Source: Actinomadura terrae (GTDB lineage: Bacteria; Actinomycetota; Actinomycetes; Streptosporangiales; Streptosporangiaceae). From it: DNA of 64,000 bases. The stretch is taken from the NCBI RefSeq assembly GCF_022751215.1, contig NZ_JAICDG010000002.1, positions 310,001 to 374,000 on the forward strand. The letters are read 5' to 3'. The position numbers and the translations under genes were made by a program. A model generated the notes under the pieces. It did not search any database, was not told the origin of the DNA, and saw nothing but the letters and a program-made list of their open reading frames with translations. Numbering within the stretch: position 1 is the first letter of the stretch; each line of letters starts with the position of its first letter. Shown piece by piece: positions 19,921 through 27,023 of this stretch.

Positions 19921-21588
19921 TCAGGTGGTCAGGGATTTTGAGTCGGGGATCTGGTGGACGGGGGTTCGGGTCTCGGATTGGCGGCGGTCGCCGTTGGTCC
20001 ATTGGAAGGCCCATTCGGCGGACATCAGGGCGCCCTCCTGCCAGCCGGGGAGGGGGGAGACCTGGTCGCCGATCACCAGGAACCTGTTGTTGCCCTGGGG
20101 GTAGATCAGGGTTTGGTAGATGCGTTTGTGGTCGGGGATTTCGGGGTCCCAGTGGGCCCAGCCGTGCTGGATGTAGGGGACCTTCTGCCAGGCGATGGAG
20201 ATGGCCTTCTCGTCGGGGACGATGGCGCGGCTGAGGAATTCCTGGTGGAGTTTCGCGCCGGCCTCGCGGGCGGTGGCCAGGCGTTGGAGGTGGGTCTGCT
20301 CGCCCAGTTGGCGGCCGGCGTCGTAGGAGGAGTAGGCGCCGGTCAGGGTGGCCTTGCCGGGGGCGAAGCAGTCGTTGGAGGGGTAGACGATCTGGCGGGC
20401 GAGGTTGCCGAGCCAGCTGATGCCGCCGTAGATCTGGTAGCGGTCCGACTCCCAGAAGCGCTGGCTGACCTGCCAGCCGACCTTGACGGCGCCGGAGTTC
20501 TGCGCGTTCTCGACCGCCCAATTGAACTCGGGTGAGAAGCCTTCGAGGTGGACGCGCTGCCGCAGCACCGGTATCGGGATGCTGCTCAGGCAGTGGTCGA
20601 AGGTCTTGTCGTGCGTTCCGTCGGCGTCCCGCCAGGAGACGCGGACGTTGTCGTCGGTGAGTTTGATCGCGTGGACGGGTGCGTTCAGTGTGATGATTCC
20701 GGCGGGCACGGTCTTCGCGATGGAACGGACAATGGCGTCCATGCCGCCGACCGCCTGGAACATCGAGTTCTGCCAGACGATGTCGTCGCCGCGGAAGAAC
20801 TGGTCGTTCCAGAACTCGCTTTCCAGTAGGGCGATGAGGGGCAGCGGGGCGACGCCCTCGGCGGCCTGCGGGACGCCGAGGGGCTTGGCGAGGCCGGAGC
20901 GGGTGGAGCCGTTGAAGGCGTGGTCGGTCTTGTCGAGCTGGCCGAACTCCGTGAGGAGGATCAGCAGTTTCTCGCGCTGGGAGTCGGTCAGCTTGTCGCT
21001 GTCGAGCAGGCCCTTCTTGACGGCGGCGGCCGCGTATTCGGCGACGTATCCGCGGGTGTCGAAGGCGATCTGGCGGTAGGTCCTGCTCGCCTTCTGGAAG
21101 GCCTTGTCGGTCTGGTAGAGGTTGGCGGTCGACTGCATGATGTAGGGCTCGAGCGGAATGTGGAACCGGCGGCAGAGCGCGAACACGCGCTGGTGCTGGT
21201 GGGAGAGCCGGCTCGGCCCGATGTTGAGGTAGAGGCCCTGGTCGAACTGGCAGGTCAGGGTGTGGGACGAGCCGTCCGCCCACACTTCGGTGATCGTGTC
21301 GCCGCGGCGCAGCGTGCGGGCGCGGCCGTTGGTGCGGTCCTGGGCCTCCAGGACGGTGACCGCGTAGCCGGCCTGGTGGAGTTTGACGGCGACCGTCATT
21401 CCGCTGACCCCCGCGCCGAGGACGGCGACGGACCTGCCGCTGGCCTTTCTGGTGGGCGGGGTGAAAAGGCCGGTGGGCGCGGGTTCGGCATGGGCGGGGA
21501 GTGCGCCGGTCATGACCTGGAGCAGGCCGGCGGAGGCCGCCATGCCCAGGAAATTCCGGCGTGAGGACCCCTTGGCTGAATTCTCCAT
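19921..21588 (-). CDS. Tat-exported flavin monoamine/L-amino-acid oxidase
   Basis: An FAD-dependent amine oxidase of 555 residues. The N-terminus has a Tat signal, SSRRNFLGMAASAGLLQV, with a likely cleavage after AHA. The dinucleotide-binding motif VAVLGAGVSGMTVAVKLHQAGYAVTVLEA follows at about residue 55, then RTNGRARTL. The C-terminus has GDQVSPLPGWQEGALMSAEWA, the usual FAD-contacting end of the family. An exported enzyme oxidising an amine or amino acid with release of hydrogen peroxide is inferred; the substrate is not readable. ATG 21588 has AGGAGA upstream. The gene is monocistronic. Confidence 0.85.
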   Translation of the reverse strand: MENSAKGSSRRNFLGMAASAGLLQVMTGALPAHAEPAPTGLFTPPTRKASGRSVAVLGAGVSGMTVAVKLHQAGYAVTVLEAQDRTNGRARTLRRGDTITEVWADGSSHTLTCQFDQGLYLNIGPSRLSHQHQRVFALCRRFHIPLEPYIMQSTANLYQTDKAFQKASRTYRQIAFDTRGYVAEYAAAAVKKGLLDSDKLTDSQREKLLILLTEFGQLDKTDHAFNGSTRSGLAKPLGVPQAAEGVAPLPLIALLESEFWNDQFFRGDDIVWQNSMFQAVGGMDAIVRSIAKTVPAGIITLNAPVHAIKLTDDNVRVSWRDADGTHDKTFDHCLSSIPIPVLRQRVHLEGFSPEFNWAVENAQNSGAVKVGWQVSQRFWESDRYQIYGGISWLGNLARQIVYPSNDCFAPGKATLTGAYSSYDAGRQLGEQTHLQRLATAREAGAKLHQEFLSRAIVPDEKAISIAWQKVPYIQHGWAHWDPEIPDHKRIYQTLIYPQGNNRFLVIGDQVSPLPGWQEGALMSAEWAFQWTNGDRRQSETRTPVHQIPDSKSLTT

Positions 21589-21890
21589 TGTGTTCTCCTT
21601 GGGAGCGAAACCGACGAGGTGCGGTAGGGCTGCCGGAGGAGGTCGGGGGCGAGGCATGGGGGCGGGTACCTATGGCGCGGTTCGCGTCGCGGGCATGCGC
21701 GCAGGGTACGGGGCGCGGGTGGTCCGAACCATGGGCGCGGACGGAAGCGGCCACGTCCTGGCAGCCTTTTCCTCGCCTTGAAGTCGACCGTTTTCGGTCT
21801 TCGGTTGTATGGAGTTCTTGTTACCGGAGTTCGCAGCGGGGGCGCCGGGGCGACCGTGTTCAGGGTGGCTGTGGATTTCCGGTCAGGGGC
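21589..21890. other. Intergenic region upstream of the amine oxidase
   Basis: About 300 bases between the GNAT gene and the start of the oxidase, both on the minus strand. It should carry the oxidase promoter. I find no supported gene, repeat or clear operator. Confidence 0.4.
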
Positions 21891-22394
21891 CTATGGGCGA
21901 GATTGGCCGTAGATGTGGACGCGCTGGCTGCGGTAGGTCGTGTCGCGGAGGTGCGTGTGGCCGATCCGGGTCGCGACGGCGATGGAGCGGACGTTGGACG
22001 GCAGGATCACCGAGATCACCTCGTCCGCGCCGAGCTCGGTGAAGCAGTAGGCGACGGCGGCGCGGCCCGCCTCGGCGGCGTAGCCCTTGCCCCAGTGGTC
22101 GCGGGCCAGGCACCAGCCGACGCCGAGGCCGGGGAAGCCGTGCGGGCGCCAGGGGCCGGCGCGTCCGGCGAAGCGTCCGGTGGACTTCTCGACGATCGCC
22201 CAGTGCGAGTAGCCGCGGATCTCCCGGTGGCCGATGAAGGTGGCGAGGCTGCGCCAGGCGTCGGCGGGGGACGTGCCGACGGATTCGGCCAGCCCGCCCG
22301 TGACGTCCGGGTCGGCGAGCATCGCCGCGTAGTCGTCGAAGTCGTCGCCCGTCAGCGGCCGCAGCAGCAGCCGTTCCGTCTCCACCACGCTCAT
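21891..22394 (-). CDS. GNAT N-acetyltransferase (RimJ-like)
   Basis: A GNAT-fold acetyltransferase of 167 residues in the RimJ/RimL group. TERLLLRPLTGDDFDDYAAMLADPDV is the typical N-terminus, YSHWAIVEKSTGRFAGRAGPW the central strand, and GVGWCLARDHWGKGYAAEAGRAAVAYCF the acetyl-CoA pyrophosphate-binding helix (WGKGYA as Q/RxxGxG/A). NVRSIAVATRIGHTHLR closes the fold. The substrate is unknown. ATG 22394 is preferred; GTG 22409 is also in frame. Neither has a clear ribosome site. Confidence 0.82.
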   Translation of the reverse strand: MSVVETERLLLRPLTGDDFDDYAAMLADPDVTGGLAESVGTSPADAWRSLATFIGHREIRGYSHWAIVEKSTGRFAGRAGPWRPHGFPGLGVGWCLARDHWGKGYAAEAGRAAVAYCFTELGADEVISVILPSNVRSIAVATRIGHTHLRDTTYRSQRVHIYGQSRP

Positions 22395-22510
22395 GATCAC
22401 AGTGTGCACGGGCCGTCAATGGCGCAGAGCCTCCCCTTGGTGGGAAGGCCCTGCGTTTCGCGCTTTCCGCGGGAGGCGGAGTATGTCTCTAGCGGTGGAC
22501 GGTGCGTTCG

Positions 22511-22606
22511 TCAGTACGGCAGGAGGCGGCCCGAAGGCGTCCTCAGGTCGGGCGGGCTCGGTTGACGTGGGGGCTTGGGGCTCTTGATGAGCTGCTGCCG
22601 TGCCAT
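22511..22606 (-). CDS. 31-residue proline-rich small ORF
   Basis: ATG at 22606 has GGGGGAG eight to nine bases upstream and opens a 31-residue frame beginning MARQQLIKSPKPPRQ and ending SGRLLPY. It is basic and proline-rich, with two KPPR/SPP-like segments. It has no membrane segment and no cysteine. No modification or export enzyme of a known peptide class is adjacent, although an ABC permease gene lies 190 bases upstream on the same strand. I do not recognise the family; the ribosome site is the main support. Confidence 0.4.
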   Translation of the reverse strand: MARQQLIKSPKPPRQPSPPDLRTPSGRLLPY

Positions 22607-22797
22607 GGTGATCATCTCCCCCGTCGGGCCGGGTGTTAACCCGTTGATCGAGCCGATGTCGCCTGCACTTGTACGACGCGCCAGCTGTACGTGAGGTTCG
22701 CCGAGCTTTTGCTCCAACTCTGCCCTTTCGACCGAATTTCGCTTGCGGAGCGTGGTCAAAGGCGCGTGGCCGATCACGGTCAGGAGACGGTTCACGG

Positions 22798-23685
22798 TCA
22801 GGAGACGATGTCGCGGTTGCGGAAGCGGCGGAAGGCGAGGGCGAACAGGACGGCCGTGTAGGAGAGGGAGATCGCGGAGCCCTTCGCCATGCCGGTCCAC
22901 TGGATCTGGGGCTGGAGGGCGTCCATCCACGAGTACATCCAGTGGGTGGGCAGGAAGTCGCGCCAGGAGCCGAGCGCGGTCACCGCGTCCAGGATGTTGC
23001 TGACGATCACCAGCCCGACCGCGCCGCCGACCGCGCCGAGCGGCGAGTCGGTGGTGACCGACAGCAGGAACGCCAGCGCGGCGACGACGAGCTGGGCGAC
23101 CAGCGAGTAGCCGATGATGATCGCCATCCGGCCGAGCGCGGTGCCCGCCGGGACGGTGCCGCCCGTCGGCAGTTCGACCGGCCCCCAGCCGAACCCGACG
23201 GTGCCCGCGACCAGCGCCATCAGTGGGAGGCTGACGACCGCGACGACGGCGTAGGACAGCGCGACCGCGAGCTTCTGCCGCAGCAGCCGGGCGCGCGGGA
23301 CGGGTGCGGCGAGCAGGTAGCGCAGCGACGACCAGCCCGCCTCGCTCGCGACCGTGTCGCCGCAGAACAGGGCCACCGCGACGACGAGCAGGAAGCCGGT
23401 CGAGACGAACAGCGCGAACAGCGCGAAGTTGAGCGCGCTCGCGGTGGCGACGTCGACCAGGCTGGGCACGCCGTCCGGCCCCGGATCGCCGCCGATCTTG
23501 AACGCGCCGACCAGCACCCACGGCAGGACGAGCAGGATGCCGAACGCGACCAGCGTGCGGCGCCGCCGGAACTGGCGGATCGCCTCCACGCGCAGCGGCA
23601 GCGTCCGCCGGACGCGGTACCCCGAGCCGCCCGCCGCGGCGGCGCCCGAGCCCCCCTCGGTGGCGGTGATCTCTCCGGTGGTCAT
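22798..23685 (-). CDS. ABC transporter permease
   Basis: An ABC-2-like integral membrane protein of 295 residues with about six hydrophobic segments, starting after a short Gly/Ala-rich cytoplasmic leader. Segments include TLVAFGILLVLPWVLVGAF, FALFVSTGFLLVVAVALFCGD and LVAQLVVAALAFLLSV. It is the membrane partner of the ATPase encoded immediately upstream, with an ATGA overlap between the two genes. The substrate is unknown. Confidence 0.85.
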   Translation of the reverse strand: MTTGEITATEGGSGAAAAGGSGYRVRRTLPLRVEAIRQFRRRRTLVAFGILLVLPWVLVGAFKIGGDPGPDGVPSLVDVATASALNFALFALFVSTGFLLVVAVALFCGDTVASEAGWSSLRYLLAAPVPRARLLRQKLAVALSYAVVAVVSLPLMALVAGTVGFGWGPVELPTGGTVPAGTALGRMAIIIGYSLVAQLVVAALAFLLSVTTDSPLGAVGGAVGLVIVSNILDAVTALGSWRDFLPTHWMYSWMDALQPQIQWTGMAKGSAISLSYTAVLFALAFRRFRNRDIVS

Positions 23686-26168
23686 GGGGCCTCCCCGATG
23701 ATCTCCAGGAACGCGTCCTCCAGCCGCCGCCCGGACCCGGTGATCTCGGCGACGGGACCGGCGGCGACGCGGCGCCCCCCGGCCATGACGACGGCGTGCG
23801 TGCAGGTCTGCTCGACCTCGGCGAGCATGTGGCTGGAGACGATGACGGTTCGCCCTCCGGCCGCGTACCGGACGAGCACCTCGCGCATCTCGCGGATCTG
23901 CGGCGGGTCGAGGCCGTTGGTCGGCTCGTCCAGGACGAGGAGGTCCGGGAGGCCGAGCATCGCCTGCGCGATCGCGAGGCGTTGCCGCATGCCCTGCGAG
24001 TACGTCCGGACGGCGCGCTCCAGGGCCGATCCGAGGTCGGCGATCCGCAGCGCCTCGTCCATGTGGGCCTCGTCCAGGGGACGCCCGGTGGCGCGCCAGT
24101 ACAGATCGAGGTTGTCGCGCCCGGAGAGGTGGGGGAGGAACCCGGGCCCCTCCACGAAGGACCCCAGCCGCGACAGGACGGCCGCTCCGGGCGTGACACG
24201 GTGCCCGAAGATGCGGATCTCACCCGAGTCGGGGTGGATGAGGCCCATCAGCATGCGGAGTGTGGTCGTTTTCCCTGCGCCGTTGGGGCCGAGCAGCCCG
24301 AGCACCTGGCCCTTCTCCACGCGGAATGACAGATCCGCCACGGCGAGGTGACCGTTCTTGTACTTCTTGGTAAGGCCGCTTATCTCCAGCGGGACGTCGC
24401 TCAACGACGGCTCAGAGGCCCGCCCGCGCCGTCCGCGCACCAGAATCCCGGCGGCCACACCCAGCGCGACGAGCGGCAGCACCCAGACCCACGCCGGGAT
24501 CGGGGCGGGCTCGGTCTTCAGCGCCGGAACGGTCGGGACCGTCAGCCCCGACACCACCCGCACCTTGTACGAGGCGGGCTGCGGCGGCGTCGCGAACCCC
24601 ATGTCGGTGGTGGCGAGGACGACGCGGAGCCGGTGGCCGCGGTCGAAGCGGTAGTCCATCGCCGGGAGCGTGACCGTGGCCTCGCCGCCGGGGGTGACGC
24701 GCAGCGGCGCGGCGATCCGCCGGGCCGGGACGGAGATTCCGCCCGGCGACACGTCGTACAGCTTGGCGAACAGGGGGACCGGCCCCTTGCCGCTCACCGC
24801 GATCCGGACGGTGGCGGCGCCGGTCAGCCGCAGTGGGCTCGCCAGCGGAGCGGTGTCGAAGTGGGCGGCCTGCCCCGGCATGTCGATCGGCAGCCCCGCG
24901 CCCAGTCCGCCCGCGAGCCCGCCCAGGTCGCCGAGGTTTCCGAGCGCGCCGAGGCCGGGCAGCGCCGAGATCGACGCGGGCGCCCCGCCCGCCGGGTTGA
25001 AGACCGTCTGCTCGCGCCCGGCCAGCGGGAGCGAGCGCGGCCCGGCGCCGAGCCCCGGGTACGCGCGGGACCGCGCCTCCTCCACGACGACCTGCTGCGT
25101 GGACGAGTCGAGCCCGCCCGCGCGCGTCACCGCGAAGCCGTCCTCAGGCAACGAACCATTCCGGAGCCGCGCGTCGAAGAAATCGTGCAGCAGCCCCCGG
25201 ATGCGGTCGGTCTCGGAGTCGCCGCCGTCGTGCCCGCCCTGGTACCAGACGACCGACACCGGCGCGCCGTTGCGGGCGATGCCGCGCGCGTTGGCGTCCG
25301 CCTGGTCGAGCGGGAACAGCGAGTCGGCCTGCCCCTGGACCAGCAGCGTCGGCACCTTGATCTGGCCGATGACCGACGACGGGCTCGACCTGCGCAGCGT
25401 CGCCACCGCGTCCGCCGTGGGAGCGCCCGTCTCGGCGACCTTCTGGTACATCTCGCACAGGGACGGCAGGAAGCGCCCGCATGCGGAACTGCCCGCGCCG
25501 TCGGTGAAGAACAGGCCCGCCCACAGCTTCTTGAAGACGCCCGTCTGGGCGCCCCCGCCTGTTGCGTTGGGGAACAGCGCGTCGGCGAGGTCGTTCCAGG
25601 TGATCTGCGGCGCGATGGCGTCCACCCGCCGGTCGTAGGCGGCGGTCATCAGCGCGATCGCGCCGCCGTAGGACTCGCCCGCCATGCCGAGCCGCGGGTC
25701 GCCGGGGCCGTCGAGCTGCACCTCGGGACGTTTCGCCAGCCAGTCGATGAGCTGCCGGGTGTCCTTGACCTCGTAGTCGGGGGAGTTCAGCGCGATCTCG
25801 CCGGTGGAGCGCCCGAAGCCGCGCGCCGACCACGCGAGCACCGCGTAGCCGTCCCGGGCGAGCGCGCGCGCCTCCTCCGAGACGCCGTGCTTGTCGCCGC
25901 CGAAGCCGTGCCCGAGCATGATCGCCGGGCCCTTCGCCCGGCCCACGGGCGCGTAGAACGTGGTGTCGAGGGTGACGCGCTGGTCGCCTTTCGGGCCGTC
26001 CATAACGGCGATGTTCTGCTCGGACGTCCGGACGCGCGGTGCCTCGCCCGCCGTGGCGCCCACGGCGGCGGTACCGCCCACCAGCGCGATCGCCGCGACG
26101 GCGGCGCTCCAGCGGGCGGCGCGGCCCGTCCTGCCCCATCGCGCCCGGAGCGCGCCCCCCACCCTCAT
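23682..26168 (-). CDS. Alpha/beta-hydrolase fused to ABC ATPase
   Basis: An 828-residue fusion. A hydrophobic segment at about residues 20-42 is followed by a CocE/X-Pro-peptidase-like alpha/beta hydrolase with nucleophile elbow GMAGESYGGA, an acid in LLVQGQADSLFP, and a histidine candidate in YQGGHDGGD. A beta-rich domain of the peptidase C-terminal type leads to a second membrane segment, PAWVWVLPLVALGVAAGILV. The last 230 residues are a complete ABC ATPase: GPNGAGKTT (Walker A), YSQGMRQRL (signature), LLVLDEP (Walker B). The topology puts the hydrolase outside and the ATPase inside the cell. With the overlapping permease it could couple extracellular cleavage to transport; that coupling is inference. 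Confidence 0.85.
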   Translation of the reverse strand: MRVGGALRARWGRTGRAARWSAAVAAIALVGGTAAVGATAGEAPRVRTSEQNIAVMDGPKGDQRVTLDTTFYAPVGRAKGPAIMLGHGFGGDKHGVSEEARALARDGYAVLAWSARGFGRSTGEIALNSPDYEVKDTRQLIDWLAKRPEVQLDGPGDPRLGMAGESYGGAIALMTAAYDRRVDAIAPQITWNDLADALFPNATGGGAQTGVFKKLWAGLFFTDGAGSSACGRFLPSLCEMYQKVAETGAPTADAVATLRRSSPSSVIGQIKVPTLLVQGQADSLFPLDQADANARGIARNGAPVSVVWYQGGHDGGDSETDRIRGLLHDFFDARLRNGSLPEDGFAVTRAGGLDSSTQQVVVEEARSRAYPGLGAGPRSLPLAGREQTVFNPAGGAPASISALPGLGALGNLGDLGGLAGGLGAGLPIDMPGQAAHFDTAPLASPLRLTGAATVRIAVSGKGPVPLFAKLYDVSPGGISVPARRIAAPLRVTPGGEATVTLPAMDYRFDRGHRLRVVLATTDMGFATPPQPASYKVRVVSGLTVPTVPALKTEPAPIPAWVWVLPLVALGVAAGILVRGRRGRASEPSLSDVPLEISGLTKKYKNGHLAVADLSFRVEKGQVLGLLGPNGAGKTTTLRMLMGLIHPDSGEIRIFGHRVTPGAAVLSRLGSFVEGPGFLPHLSGRDNLDLYWRATGRPLDEAHMDEALRIADLGSALERAVRTYSQGMRQRLAIAQAMLGLPDLLVLDEPTNGLDPPQIREMREVLVRYAAGGRTVIVSSHMLAEVEQTCTHAVVMAGGRRVAAGPVAEITGSGRRLEDAFLEIIGEAP

Positions 26169-26279
26169 GCAGAGCAGCCTATGCGCGGCTTCGACGCGAC
26201 CGCTCCGCCGTCAAGTCGATCTACGCTGCGCCCGCTGCCGTACGCGCCGCCCGCCCCTTACAACCAGCGCTGTACGCCG

Positions 26280-26903
26280 TTAACCGGCGGGAGCGAGCGC
26301 GGCGGTGAACATCGCCGTCAGCCGGTCGGCCAGGTCGGCGGGGTCGGCGTCCTCCAGCGCGTGCACGTTGAGCAGCCGCCGGATCGGCCCGCCGCCCATG
26401 ATGAGCGCGGACGCGAGCAGCGCGCGGGCCCGCGCGTCGGGCCCGTCGAGCTGCGCTGCGATCGGCTGGACGATGACGTCCTCCAGGTAGCGCAGCATGA
26501 TCTGCTTGACCTCGGGGTCGCCCCCGGACCGGTCGATCATGCGGGTGACCACGGTCGGGGTCTGCCGGTCGAGGTGCCGGACGTAGTGCTCGGCGAGCCG
26601 CCGGGCCAGCCCGTCCGGATCACCGGCGATGACCGCGCGCAGCGCCGACTCGCCCGACAGGACCTCGCCGAACAGCGCCGCCTTCGAGCCGAAGTACCGG
26701 TTGACCAGCGCCGTGTTGGCCTCGGCCGCGCTCGCGATCATGCGGACGGTGACGTCGGCGTAGCCGTGCTCGTCGAACAGGTCGCGCGCGGCGGCGAGGA
26801 TGCGCCGCCGGGTCGCCTCCCGGTCGCGTTTCGGCCGGGCAGGCTCGGCCGCGCCCTCTCCAGTTTCCGCAGGTCGCGCTGCCTCCGCAGCCCGCATCAC
26901 CAT
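26280..26903 (-). CDS. TetR family regulator
   Basis: A 207-residue TetR repressor. The N-terminal helix-turn-helix is RRRILAAARDLFDEHGYADVTVRMIASAAEANTALVNRYFGSKAALF; the C-terminal ligand domain is diverse. It is divergent from the MFS exporter at 27024, with a palindrome inside that promoter, so it most likely represses the exporter operon. ATG 26903 is used; GGGGA lies upstream. Confidence 0.88.
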   Translation of the reverse strand: MVMRAAEAARPAETGEGAAEPARPKRDREATRRRILAAARDLFDEHGYADVTVRMIASAAEANTALVNRYFGSKAALFGEVLSGESALRAVIAGDPDGLARRLAEHYVRHLDRQTPTVVTRMIDRSGGDPEVKQIMLRYLEDVIVQPIAAQLDGPDARARALLASALIMGGGPIRRLLNVHALEDADPADLADRLTAMFTAALAPAG

Positions 26904-26955
26904 CGCGTTCCATCCCCGATCACCCGGCATCCGGACACGGTCCAGTATCCCCGAG

Positions 26956-26984
26956 TTGCAAGTAAACAAGCGTCTACATAATAT
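26956..26984 (+). promoter_or_regulatory. Exporter promoter with TetR operator in spacer
   Basis: TTGCAA (26956-26961) and TAATAT (26979-26984) are separated by 17 bases. The spacer contains GTAAACAAGCGTCTAC (26962-26977), an imperfect palindrome of the form GTAnACnnnnGTnTAC. A TetR dimer there would block polymerase directly. Wider TTGCA and TGCAA arms at 26956 and 26988 surround it. Confidence 0.65.
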
Positions 26985-27023
26985 ACATGCAAAGCACAGA
27001 TAATCGGTTGAAATGGGGACAGG

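Noticed and set aside
22511-22606. Precursor of a known ribosomal peptide class (lasso, lanthipeptide, ATP-grasp)
   Set aside because: No Cys/Ser/Thr pattern or adjacent modifying enzyme supports such a class; kept only as a small ORF.
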